Part shown: positions 1 through 13,500 of the stretch, piece by piece
How the letters are laid out: every line of letters begins with the position of its first letter
Numbering within the stretch: position 1 is the stretch's first letter
Assembly (NCBI RefSeq): GCF_032362555.1
Contig: NC_083532.1
Span: 2,493,001 to 2,557,000 of the forward strand
Origin: Amyelois transitella
Taxonomy: Eukaryota; Arthropoda; Insecta; Lepidoptera; Pyralidae
Reading direction: 5' to 3'
Length of the DNA stretch: 64,000 nucleotides
Notes under the pieces: generated by a model
Database searches by the model: none
Told to the model about the DNA's origin: nothing
The model's input: the letters and a program-made list of their open reading frames with translations, nothing else
Position numbers and translations under genes: made by a program

Positions 1-33
1 TGCCCTCACTCATACGATTTTTGTTGATTCCAG

Positions 34-3000
34 GTGCAGCGTGGTGGTCAATGGCGTCCCACCTGGCTGCGCAGGATTACCTGGCCCGGCTACAGGCCTC
101 TGGGCTGAACTTCCCGCCGATGGGCGACCCTTACTCGGCCTTGTCGGCTCTGTCCGCCGGTGCCCTGAAACAACCGCCGAAGCCGGGGAAACAACCTAGT
201 AGGAATGAAAGGTGAATAATGAATTTATTTTGGAGATATAATTATGGGGGATAGCTTCCCACTCCAATATTGAAATTGTACAGAGATTTCGAAGTAAAAC
301 GCTGAGGATGGTAAATAATGCCCCCTGGTACGGCACAAGTGAACAGTTGCATCATGACCTACAAGTCAATACAGTCTAGAAATTTTCCGATTCACAAAAT
401 CCTACAAGAAAATATTGTCAAACAATCCTAACAGCTTGGCGATAACCGTGATGGAAAAATCCCAAACGAGTCGTAGGCTGAAACAGAAAATGTGACAGGA
501 AAATCAGTGAAACATATTTGAAGCAAAGATGGATGTGACACAGGTCACAAACAAAGCATGTCATGACAGATACCAACCAACATACTACTCAATGTTCCAT
601 TGTTGTGACAGATTGTAGTAAATAAAAATACAAAAAAAAAAATTGCGTAAGTATAATTTAGTCGGCCTCTGTGGCGCAGCGGTATTACGCTTGTCTGTGA
701 CACCGGGGGTCTCGGGTTCGAATCCCGGCCAGGGCATGATGAGAAAAGAACTTTTTCTGATTGGCCTGGGTCTTGGATGTTTATCTATATAAGTATTTAT
801 TATAAAATATAGTATCGTTGAGTTAGTATCTCGTAACACAAGTCTCGAACTTACTTCGAGGCTAACTCAATGAGTGTAATTTGTCCGGTATATATTTATA
901 TTTATAATACGTTCGCGCGGCTACGACGACGGGGCGATTTAAACCTCATTCATTCTTTTTAATAAAAATAAATGCTGTCCCACTAACAATAAGATCGCTT
1001 TCAGGTCAGGCCGCAGCAGCACATCTTCCAGTACTTCCACCAAGGATAAAAGCCCTTCCACCAGCTCAGCGCAGAATATGAGTGAGTGGGGCACGTATCT
1101 TTGATATATTATGAGTGTATGTCTTGTTCGTTGTGTAGCAATAGCTTCTCCACCTGGCGTTAGTCCCTCACCTCTCTGGAGAGGAGCCCAGGGTGGACCT
1201 TTTAACCAAGACCCCCTGGATTAGGTAAGGTTTTTACACGGAGCGACCCCCATCTTACCTTTTCAGGGAAACCTTACCTGTATTGGATCATGTATAAAGT
1301 TGTACTAAATGAATTAACTTATCCCTTAGTTGCCTTTAATGACTTCCGTGGGTAAGAGATGTGGTTCTATTCTAATGTGTCCGGCATGTTTGTAAAATTA
1401 TTCTTTACTACTCAATATTCAATTTTTTTTTTTATTGTTTTATAAAGCGATTTATTCCAACAGGATCATCATACGGCTTCCCGAAGACATCTTCCCCGTC
1501 CAGCATGCATTCCCAGTCGCTATCTACACTGGCATCCCTCAACAGCTTAGTGTCAGCCCCGCACCAGTCAAAGTCTGCTAAGCAGCAACCACTACCTTCT
1601 CAGAACCGTAAGTATCTTACAGCTTCTTCCTCCTGGCGATGGTTCTAGTTGCATCCTCACCTCTCTGGAGAGGAGCCTGGGGTACACCTTTTATCATGAT
1701 GCTGGATAAGGTGAATCAGGTTTTTACACAAAGCCACTCCCGTCTTGACTTCCGTAACATTTGCCGGGGAAAATATGTATTTGCAGGGTTCTTCACGATG
1801 TTTTTCCCTCGCCGTAATTATAACAATTAAACTTATGTACATAACTCAGAAACAGAGCATAGGATTTGAACCTGTGCTTCCATGCGCATAACGCATTTTA
1901 ATCACCAACCTTATCGATTCGACTATCGACGCTCTATCTGCCTCGTGATAGCTATATATACTCGTATGTTTGTCATCAGGAAAGTCATCATCATCGTCAT
2001 CAGCCGCGGGCGCGGGCTCCAAGAGCAAGGAGCGCGAGCTGGCGCTGCTGCGCGGGGACCTCATGCTGGCGCAGGCGGCCGCGCACGGCGCCTACCACGC
2101 CGCCGTGGCCGCCGCCAAGGGGAAGGTATGCTATACACATACATACATCACTACATAGTATAAAACAAAGTCGCTTTTTAAGTCTGTTTGTCTGTATGCT
2201 TCAATCTTTAAAATTACGCAACAGATTTTGATGCGGTTTTTTGTAACAGGTAGAGTGATTCAAGAGGAAGGTTTTTATGTATAATAACATTTATAATTTT
2301 GCACCCGTGCGAAGCCGGGGCGGGTCGCTAGTACATACATAAAATCACTCATTGTAATAAGTGAAAGCACAGGGTGCAGTGAGTATGTAAGTTTATTTCT
2401 TGTAGATAATATCTATACATATACACACATACATAAAATCACGCCTCTTTCCCGGAGGGGTAGGCTACTACCTCTTTCCACTTGCCACGATCTCTGCATA
2501 CTTCTTTCGCTTCATCCAAATTCATAACTCTCTTCATACAAGTTCGGCGGTTTCGGGTACTTTTGACCTGACCCTTTACCTGGACGTCCTTAATTTGATC
2601 AAGATATGTTCGTCTAGGTCTTCCCACTCCGACCTTTCCCTCTCTTTCTCTCACTCACACTCTCTTTGTATATCTGCTTAGTCAACCTGCTTTCATTCAT
2701 CCTCTATACTTCAAAATCACACATTGTAATAAGTGAAAGCAGAGGGTGCGGTGAGTACGTAAGTTTATTTCTTGTAGATAATATCTATACTAATGTTATA
2801 AAACTGAAGAGTTTGTTTGTTTGTTTGAACGCGCTAATCTCATGAACTACTGGTTCGAATTGAGAAATTCTTTTTGTGTTGAATAGACCATTTATCGAGA
2901 AAGGCTTTAGGATATATAAGATCACGCTGCAACTATAAGGAGCGAAGAAATAATGGAAAATGTGATAAAAACGAAAAAAATATTCATCTTTGAGGGCTTC

Positions 3001-6000
3001 AATGATGCCCAAAATAACTATTCCACGCGGCAGAAGGCACAGCTAGTACATGCATAAAATCACTCATTGTAATAAGGGTGCAGTGAGCACGTAAGATTAT
3101 TTCTTGTAGATAATATCTTAGATACATGACACAGCTGATTATAGAAGAGATTGAGCAGTATATAACTCTTATTTTGAATTGACATGTCTCAATACAACGG
3201 CCGGGTATTCGAAATTATAATCAAAACCATGAAGGTTTAACATTAACATTATGTAGTACATAGTTGACACTTACTTTCTTTAGAAATATCTATACTAATA
3301 TTATAAAGCTGAGGAGTTTGTTTGTTTGAACGCGCTAATCTCAGGAACTACTTGGTTATATTTTAAAAATTCTTTTAGCTTTGACTAGACCATTTATCAA
3401 GGAAGGCTTTAGGCTGCATAACATCACATTATAACTATAACGAGCAAAGGAAAAAAATGGAAAATGTGAAAAAAGTCCTTGAGGGCTTCAATGATGCCCA
3501 AAATAACTATTTCACGCGGACGAAGTCGCGGTTAGCCTGTATAATATATTTAATTTGCTCTTGACAAGTAAATAAATGAATATATTTTGTTTCAGAACAT
3601 GTCGCCCTTATACCCGTTCGGGATGCCCGGCTCGGAGAAAGACCGTCACGCCGGCATCGACTCTCTGACGGGACTGCCGCATACTATTCTCAGGTGACTA
3701 CTGAATCCTAATAGTGAATGAAGTTATTAATTGGATTTTGCCAAACCCTTCTGCCATTTCTGTGGCGCAAATTTTATTTCTTTTTTTTTTTTCACAAAAC
3801 CTATGGAAACATATTGGACTACTATTCTCAGGTGACTTCTGAATCCTAATAGTGAATAAAATTAACTGGATTTTGCTAAACCCTTCTGCCATCTCTGTGG
3901 CGCAAATTTTATTTCTTTTTTTTTTCACAAAACCTATGGAAACATATTGAACTACTATTCTCGGGTGACTTCTGAATCCTAATAGTGAATGAAATTAACT
4001 AGATTTTGCTTAACCCTTCTGCCGACTCTGTGGTGCAAATTTTATTTTTCACAAAACCTATAAAAAATATTGGGACTAATTTTCGTATTTTTTCTTTGGA
4101 AGTGCTGCTTTGGAAGGCGGGTAAGTAAACTAATAATAATAAAACAAATATGCACCTTGTCAGACATCGTATTGGCCGAGAAGAAGGTAGACAAGCATTA
4201 ACTATTTAAATATTCTGATACGGACAGTATTGTCCACAAAGTATTCTTAATTTTAACCTTAAAAAACCTTTTTAATTTTTCACAACTCACAAGAGCTGAA
4301 CGATTCGAACATTCAGTCTTTTCAAGACTGTTGGCTCTGTCTACCCTGCAAGGGATATAGACGTGACCATATGTTTGTATGTATGTATGCACAACACACA
4401 AGTGGGGGGATGGGATTTCAAGCTCATTTTTCGTAACACCAGATTTACCCACCCCAGGATCATGGTCAAACGGCGCACCCTGGGCTCCTCTCCAAAGCGG
4501 TGAGGATGTTACTATGAAGAAGATATTTATCTAGTTTGTTTGTTTGTAATATCTTTATTGCATAGAAATTTAGTTTATAGTTTGTTGTTGCTTTTCTTGT
4601 ATGTAAGTGGACACAGTATTAATGATGATGTTTTGTCAACAGTGACCCCGCGTCAGTGCTGGGCGGAGTTCGGCTACCGCCGGACACTGAGATCATCAAG
4701 TACACGTCATCTTTGGCGGGGCCCAAGGTAAATATCACTTACTAGCTGTGCCCGCGACTTCGTCCGCGTGGAATAGTTATTTTGGGCATCATTGAAGCTC
4801 TGAAGGATGAATAATTTTCCCCGTTTTTTTTCACATTTTCCATTATTTCTTTGCTCCTAATAGTTGCAGCGTGATGTTATATAGCCTAAAGCCTTCCTCG
4901 ATAAATGGTCTATTCAAAGCAAAAATAATTTTTCAATTCCAACCAGTAGTACCTGAGATTATCGCGTTCAACAAACAAACAAACTCTTCAGCTTTATAAT
5001 ATTAGTATAGACTAGCTGTTCCCGTGACTCCGTCCGCGTGTAATAGTTATTTTGGGCATCATTGAAGCCCTGAAGGATGAATAATTTTCCCCGTTTTTTT
5101 TCACATTTTCCATTAATTCTTACCTACTAACTTAGTGTAAAGCCTTCCTCGATAAATGGTATAATCAACGCAAAAATAATTTTTCAATTCCAACCAGTAG
5201 CACCTGAGATTAGCGCGTCCAAACAAACAAACAAACGAACCCTTCAGCTTTACAACATTAGCATAGATAACCCCAGTGAGGTAATATGATGTGGTGCGCA
5301 GGCGCCGCCCGGGAGCACCACGCGCGGCCGCAAGAAGACCATCTCGCTGGACCCGCCGCACGTGTCCGTGCACCCCGCCGACGCCGCCCTGCCCTCCAAG
5401 CGGCAGAGAGTGGTATGTCGTTATATTCGTTTATATAACATTTAATCACGTCTATATCCCTTGCGAGGTAGACAGAGTCAACAGTCTTGAAAAGACTGAT
5501 AGGCCATGTTGAGCTATTTGGCTTAATGATAGAATTGAGATTCAAATAGTGACTGATAGGCTTTTATAGGCGATGGGCTAGCAACCTGTCACTATTTGAA
5601 TCTCAATTCTATCATAGGCGTGGCCTTTCAGTCTTTGCGAGACTGTTGGCTCTGTCTACCCCGTAAGGGATAAATACGTGTATGTATGTATGTTCTTACT
5701 GAAAGAAAAGTCGTATGTTTTTTTAATGTATTTTTGTCTGTTTGTTTGTTTCCTAGGAGGACCCGTCCCGGTCGTCAGTGGAAGTGATCCGGCTACCTTC
5801 TAGAGACAGGTCGCATTCGCTGTCCACGTCGCCTAACCTCGCGGATTATGCAGGTCTCCATCTTTTTACTTCTGGTTATAATCCTGGTTACATCCTTACC
5901 TGTTTAGAGAGAAGCCCGCGTTGCAATTTCTACCATGCCATGATTATTTCAATTATATAATAATTATATAAGGACGTCCTGGTAAGGGTCAGGTCAAAAG

Positions 6001-9000
6001 TACCCGAAACCGCCGAGCTTGCATGAAGAGAGTTATGAATGTGGATGTAGCGAAGGAAGTATGCAGAGATCGTGGCAAGTGGAAAGATGTAGGTCTCAGC
6101 CTACCCCTCCGGGAAAGAGGCGTGATTTTATGTATGTATGTATGTAATAATGTAGGGCCATGAATCTCATTAACACTTGATGGAGCGGCCAAATCTCATT
6201 AAATTGATAAAAAAATATATATGCATATCTAGGGGAAAGACAGACCTAAATCCATCGCCTAAAAGAAGGATCTCAAGTTTATGACAATATTTTTGCACTA
6301 AGATCAGATTATATCTTATACTTCATACAATAACGACTTAAAGGTGTTTGTAATAAAGCAGCTTTTCTCAACACTTTATTGTTGTATCGCTTGTTATATG
6401 TGATTCGTCACACTCTACATAAATTGTGATTGATATTATTTTTTATTTTTAAGTAATGAATCGTTTTGTATACAGGCATATCCCGCGAATTGCTTCAAAC
6501 AATCGCTAGTCAGAGTGGAGTGAGCCTCGCCGCGCTCGAGCGGCAGCTAGCGGGCTCTACCGCCGCCGCAGGTAACCATATTCAAGGGTTTCATAACTAT
6601 ATAGACAAATCTTGTAGAGAATACGTGAAACCAATATCCGGCTCGAAGGACCAACAATGATAGAACTATCTTAGCCGCGCGGAAGCGGCAGTTAGCTAGC
6701 TCTACTGCCCCTGCAAGTAACAGAACACACACACACAACAATCCTCCACAGACCACAGTACATCATAAAAATGCGTGTTAACATTTCTTTGGTTAAGATA
6801 ATTGTAACCAAAATCCAGTTTTAAAGACCAAAATATTAGTAACTGAACTCGTGTTGCTAGAGCGGACTTTTACCTATACGTATACACAACGATCCAGCCT
6901 AACAACTACGCAATGGTACGCGTACTTTCATCTTTACACTTGTAGTTAAATCCGGCTCGAAGGACCAAAGCTATTAGTAACTGTACTTGGTAGACCCTTT
7001 CAATATACATATCCTTTCGTCGCTTATAACAAAAATCTACAGGAAAAGGCGGGACAACTTAATAAAATATGACTAATACCAAATAGTACATTTTTTATGC
7101 TGTATTGACGTCAAATAAATACTAATCTTTGTTTCAGATGCCGGCTTAAATCTAAGCACTAAAGCTAATTCAAGTTCAGAAGACGCCCCATTGGACCTCG
7201 GCACTAAAACGTCACAAGATGAAGACGCCCCTCTCAATCTATCACTCAAACCTACGCCAGGTAAATTATAAAAATTAATTATATATATCATAGTTATAAG
7301 GGTTAATTATGATACTCTTACTCTTTTCTGTGGGCTAAAAGAGAGAAATAAAATTAGCAGTAAATTTCCAAGGTTTAATTTTGAACAAGTGGCGCGTGGT
7401 TTCGGCTACTTTAGAACCAATCCACTCCAAATATTTCTCATGGGTGTCGTAAAAGGCGAATAAGGGATAGGCTTATAAGCTAAGGATTACTCTTGTTGGC
7501 CATGAGCTAGCAACCTGACGCTATTAGAATCTCAATGCCATCGTATAGCCATGCAGCTGAACGTGGCCGTTTAGTCTTTTCATGACTGCTGGCTTGTCTA
7601 CCCCGCAAGGGATATAGACGTGATTATATGTATGTATGGATGTTAATTTCTTTCTTTTAGAAAAAGGGCTAAATAAAACCTGTAATGTAGATACAGTGGT
7701 TTTTGGGTTGTGTATTTGTCTTTAAGTTAATTACTCAGTAACAAAAGGGGTACACATTTTAATTGATCGATTGATTTTAACAGCGAGTTCACAAGCATCA
7801 GATGCGTTGTCCAGACTAACATCACTAAGCAGTTCACTCAGCGCGTCAAACAACGACAGGATATGTAAGTTTATTCTACGCCTTTCTATACTAGAACATG
7901 CGTAGTCATAAACCGCAGTTTTGATGAATAAAGGATATAGCACACTGGTAAATCGAGGCGATGTCGCGGCACACGCGTTAGTGAGACTCGAGTCGCGGGG
8001 GTTTACGCCTTTACATTCATACATCATGTATACCCACTCAAACTAGTAATTACCTAATTAAAATTATAGAAGCCGAGCTTGTATGAAGAGAGTTATGAAT
8101 GTGGATGAAGCGAAGGAAGTATGCAGAGATCGTGGCAAGTGGAAAGAGGTAGTCTCTGCCTACCCCTCCGGGAAAGAGGCGTGATTTTATGTATGTATGT
8201 AAAATTATAGAAGTAAAATTTGGGTGAATCGATTTTTTATTGAAATTTTGTGCTGGACGATGAACCTTTAGAGCTGTGCAAGATTTAAGGAAATTCAAAA
8301 TGGCGCCTCGCCTTTTCTCCTACGCCTTGCGCCCGCGCCGCGTCGTCTACGACTTTTGAAGGCATCTCACAGTAAACCACTGAACTGACTGTAACATCTT
8401 TTTGACTTGTGAAACAGATTTTCTTTCACAATTTGTATTCGAAAGAAAGGATGGGTGAATTAATGTAAGATTTACAATACTTGTTTCAAGTAGCAAGTAG
8501 ATTAAATTAACAATACTTGTCTCAAGTAGATGTTGTAACCGTTGCCGTGTGGCTCCCGGCACGAATACAAAAAAGAATAGGACCACTCCATCTCTTTCCC
8601 ATGGATGTCGTATAAAGCGACTAAGGGATAGGCTTACAAACTTGGGATTCTTTTTTGGGCGATGGGCTGGCAACCTGTCACTGGTTGGATCTCAATTCTA
8701 TCGTTGAGCCAAATGGCTGAGCGTGGCCATTCAGTCTCTTCAAGACTGTTGGCTCTGTCTACCCCGCAAGGGATATAGACGTGACCATATGTATGTATGT
8801 TGTAACATTGATTTGTATTCCAGCGCGTCGCAAGCCGGGCGCGAAGCCCCGTCGCGTTGCGCCGGAGTTGAACACGCAGGTGGCCGACTCGCCGAGGCCC
8901 AAGTCCAGTGGCAGCGAGGATAGTGAATGTATGTTTATTTATTTATCTAATTGAGAACATTTTGTTTCTTATTTTAATGATAGGTACGCAACAAAATTTT

Positions 9001-10521
9001 GTTTTTTTTTTTGATAAATTGTTAAAATAATTAATTCTTCTTTAATTAGGTTTATTTTAGTTTTAATATTACAATAATTACTATTGAATAAGTGTCACAT
9101 TGTAAGTGTAGTAGTGCCGTGTGGTTGACGACACTTAAGAATAGAACATGTCCATATCTTTCCCATGGATGTCATAAAAGGCGACTTAGTGAGAGACTTA
9201 TAAAAGGCTAGCAACCTGTCAATATTTGAATCTCAGTTCCATCATAGAGCTTTACCGTTGAACGTGCCCTTTCAGTCTTTTCAAAACCGTTGGCTCTATC
9301 TACCCCGCAAGAGATATAACCGTGACTATGTATGTATGTGAGATTGTAAACCTATGGTAATATTGATGAAATAAAATGTGTAAAAAATATATTATCATAT
9401 TTTTATTGGATATTCACTCCGGTGGAAATTTGCTGATTAAAAAGTGTTAAATTTTATCAAAATTGGTTCAGTTTACTACGTCACGTAGGTGTAGTTGAAG
9501 ATCTCATCAAAACCAGTGAAGAAGTCTTTTTTTAGTCAATCAATTTATTTGGCCTGATAACATTTAACAAAATCTGTATAAAAACTTTTTCTCTGTATAG
9601 TATTAGTTTAAATTATTTCACCCATGTTTTACTGGATCAAAGTTGTAATGTTCCTAGCGGTTCCAGCGTGGCCGAATCGTGAAGGCCGACCACGGAACCT
9701 GGGGCGCGGGGTCAGCAAGCCCAAGAAGAACACTGTGGCGTCTCTCCTTGCGCAGTCCAGAGCCCTAGGACTTCGCCCCGCGTTAGCACAGCAGTTACTT
9801 GGAGAATGTGATTTGGTAAGCACCTTTTTGTGTTTTGATGATGAGAAATGAGGTGTTTAAGTTTCGATTTGTAAAGGCTGATCAAAGAAACTAGAAAGAG
9901 GGGCAAGAGTTGTCGCAATGGCTCATTATTACTTGAATGTTATTTTTAAATTTTTCAAAGACTACAAATAGCTTGTTACACAGAACTTGGATAAATATAG
10001 AATTATTATACCGATTCATACATACATACATAAAATCACGCCTCTTTCCCGGAGGTATAGGCAGATACTACCTCTTTCCACTTGCCACGATCACTGCATA
10101 TATCCTCCGTTTCATCAACATCCATAACTCTCTTTACGACCCTTTACTAGGACGTCCTTATTTTTGATCAAGTTACGTTCGTCTATGTCTTCCCACTCCG
10201 ACCTTTCCCTCCACACTCTCCTTGTATATCTGCTTAGTTAACCTGTTTTCATTCATCCTCATGTTCGTACTCTTGACCTGACCATTTACCAGGACGTCCT
10301 TAATTTGATCAAGATACATTCGTACATATATACCGATTCATTACATTTTTTTTTGTTACCAATTCATTAACAGCTTAATATCTCTCTCCAGGAGAAACTG
10401 AAGGCGTTACTCGGAGAATCTGCCAGCACGGACTCGGAGTGCCCGTCTGACAGCCCCTCGGACTCGGACACCAGCGAGCCGCGGCTCACCGACGCTCAGC
10501 TGAGGCTGCCTCTCGCCTTAG
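34..10521 (+). CDS. tou: tou exons 1-14: low-complexity N-terminal region with conserved pre-MBD block
   Basis: Exons: 34-211, 1005-1081, 1464-1607, 1980-2125, 3596-3693, 4643-4727, 5302-5412, 5757-5853, 6476-6571, 7138-7260, 7784-7864, 8824-8928, 9667-9815, 10392-10521. The segment is rich in Ser, Thr, Pro and Ala with basic patches and has no folded domain until exon 13, which carries the conserved block TVASLLAQSRALG found ahead of the MBD in BAZ2 proteins. Exon 14 is an acidic, Ser-rich linker (SDSPSDSD) leading into the MBD. Exon 10 contains two PLDLG / PLNLS-like motifs that resemble CtBP docking sites. The first exon begins with a split codon after an AG acceptor, so the gene continues upstream. 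Confidence 0.88.
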
Positions 10522-13500
10522 GTCAGTGTCATCGCCAAATATATCTTCTTATATATACCTATAAAAATGAATCGCTAAATGTGTTGGTAAGCGCATAATT
10601 CAAGAACGCCTGGACCAATTTGGCCAATACTTTTTTTTTTAATATTCGTCGAAGCTCAAGGATGGTTTTTACGGCGAAAAAATACCAAATAATTGCCTGG
10701 AAAACCTTAAAAACAGTCCTTTTCTTTATCCCATACAAACGTTTTCTCACTAATACGTACAGTCAATTTGAGCTTTATTGCTAATGTATAAAGTTCACTG
10801 TTGTCTAAGCAATGTAGGTCTAATAGATAGGAACAAAAAACTGTCATATTACAAATCTTTTTGACAGTACGAAGTCTGTCGGGTCCGCTAGTATAAATAT
10901 AAATATATACGGGACAAATTACACAGATTGAGTTAGCCTCGAAGTGAGTTCGAGACTTGTGTTACGAGATACTAACTCAACGATACTTTATTTTATAATA
11001 AATACTTATATAGATAAACATCCAAGACCCAGGCCAATCAGAGAAAGTTCTTTTCTCATTATGCCCTGACCGGGATTCGAACCCGGGACCTCCGGTGTCA
11101 CAGACAAGCGCACTACCGTTGCGCCACAGAGGCGGTCAATAGTCTTAAAAAGACTGATAGGCCACGTTCAGCTATTTGGCTAAATGATAGAATTGTGATT
11201 CAAATAGTGACAAGTTGCTAGCCCATTGCCTTAAATAAAAAAATCTCAAGTTTGCAAGCCTATCCCTTAGTCGCCTTTTACGACATCCATGGGAAAGAGA
11301 TGGAGTGGTCCTATTCTTTTTTGTATTGGTGCCGGGAACCACACGGCGAAAAGAACTATTATACCATTTTTAGTCAATCAATTTAATATGTTATTATTAT
11401 GTATTTATCTGTATTTATCCGTATTTGTATGTATTTATATGTATTACATATATATATATATATTCTGTGTGTATATTATTATATTTAAACATTTATTAGT
11501 CTCGCTCTGCCCCAACGCCAATCTCCTGTTTGGTTTCCTTCCACCCAAAGGTTGACTGGAAGCGATTGCTTTAGCGATAAGTCCGCCTTTGTACCATCTA
11601 TATCTGCTTTGTGCTGTTTTGTATGTTTTACTCTTATGGTGCAATAAAGAGTTTTATCTATCTATCAAATACCCTGAGATATCCCACCAACTATCTCTCT
11701 CTTACTACTATATGCCTAGTGGTAAGCGATATGAGGTCCATTTTATTGTAAATTACAGGGTAAATAAGTATACATTAAGTCACGTCTATATCCCTTGCGG
11801 GGTAAACAGAGCCACATTCAGCTGTTCGGCTTAATGATAGAATTGACAGTCAAATAGAGACAGGTTGCTCAAAAGAAGGATCCCATGTTTATAACCCTAT
11901 TCTTTAGTTGCCTTTTACGACATCGAAGAAAGTGATGGAGTGGTCCTATTTTGTTTAGTATTAGTGCCGGGAACCACACGACATAAACTAGGTAAATAAC
12001 ATAGATTATTTTGTTCCAGGCTGGAAGCGAGTGACCGTCATTAAGGGTCTCTCGAGGAACTGCAGCATTCGCGGTGACGTGACGTACACCCCACCAGAGC
12101 AGTCCTCGCCGAATCTCAAGAGCACACAGGAAGTGGTTGCGGTAAGTTTAATTTGTAATTTTTTTTTTAAAGATTGGCTTGGCTTATGTTTGGTAGAAAT
12201 ATAAGATTATTGGCTACGAAGTATAACAGTGGCCTGGTTGAGTCTATCAGAGCACCCGCTATTCTAGTACTTATTATACATACATATGGTGACGTCTATA
12301 TCCCTTGCGGGGTAGACAGAGCAACAGTCTTGTAAAGACGTAAGGCCAAATTCAGCTTTTTGGCTTTTAGATAGAATTGAAATTCAAATAGTGACAGGTT
12401 GCTAGCCCGTCGCCTAAAAAAGAATCCCAAGTTTGTAAGCCTATCCCTTAGTCGTCTTTTACGACATCCATGGGAAAGAAATGGAGTGGTCCTATTCTTT
12501 TTTGTATTGGTGCCGGGAACCACACGGCACTCGTACTATTATGAGCGAGATATTTTGTTGGAAACCAGGGTCTAATAAACCAGAAATAAAAAAAAATAGT
12601 TTTAAATAATATATTGTTTTTTAACAGCTGAATGTGGCCTGTCAGTCCTTCAATACTGTTTTATCTACCCCGCAAGAGATATAGAAGTGATTATATGAAT
12701 GTATGAAAGAATACTTTTTTTTGCAGTACTTGGAATCGAACCCGTGCCCGCCGCTGACGGCGGACAACTTCAATTTCAATTCTCGCACCGTACTGGGCGA
12801 GTACATACAGCCGGCCAACGGAACGGAGTTGACAGAGCCTACTTTGTTCAACGAGGCTGAAATCACTAAGAGGTAAGTGCAAACTCTAGGTAGCGTGGAA
12901 TGACCACCATTTAAGACAAACAAATATATTTGAGCTAATTCATTGTCTATTTAGAAAGTAACTTCTAGTCTAATGCCATCTTCAAATGCGATTGAAAATA
13001 CCTTATAGACCGGAAAAAATATTGAGCGTTTTGTTTAAACGAGTACTTAGCCAAATAGATGCATTTTACAAGATATATCAATTCTTATTAGATGAAGTCT
13101 GTGCCGTGTGGTTCCGGCAACAATAAAAAAAGAATAGGACCACTCCATCTCGTTCCCATGGATGTCGTAAAAGGCGACTCAAGGATAGGCTTATTAACTT
13201 GGGATTCTTCTTTAAGGCGACAGACTAGCACCCTGTCACTATTTGAATCTCAATTCTATCATTAAGCCAAACAGCTGAATGTGGCTTGTCAGTCTTTTCG
13301 AGATTGTTGGCTCTGTCTACCCCGCAAGGGATATAGACGTGATTATATGTATGTATATCTTCCAGACTGGAAGAAGCCCGAGCACTAGCCGCCCTGAGCG
13401 GCTCCCGTCCGACGCCGCCGCCCGTGGATAGACGCATAGAACTCGCTAGAAGACAACAGGCCGCGCGCGACGCTAGACGCGACCACTCGCAGCGGGCCCG

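Noticed and set aside
661..735. tRNA gene
   Set aside because: A and B boxes are present but there is no cloverleaf or acceptor stem, and the sequence is repeated about ten times with the same non-tRNA body: a SINE.
8050..8298. Short reverse open frames with [20 protein letters not shown]
   Set aside because: Antisense of the recurrent LINE 3' fragment; seen at many positions.
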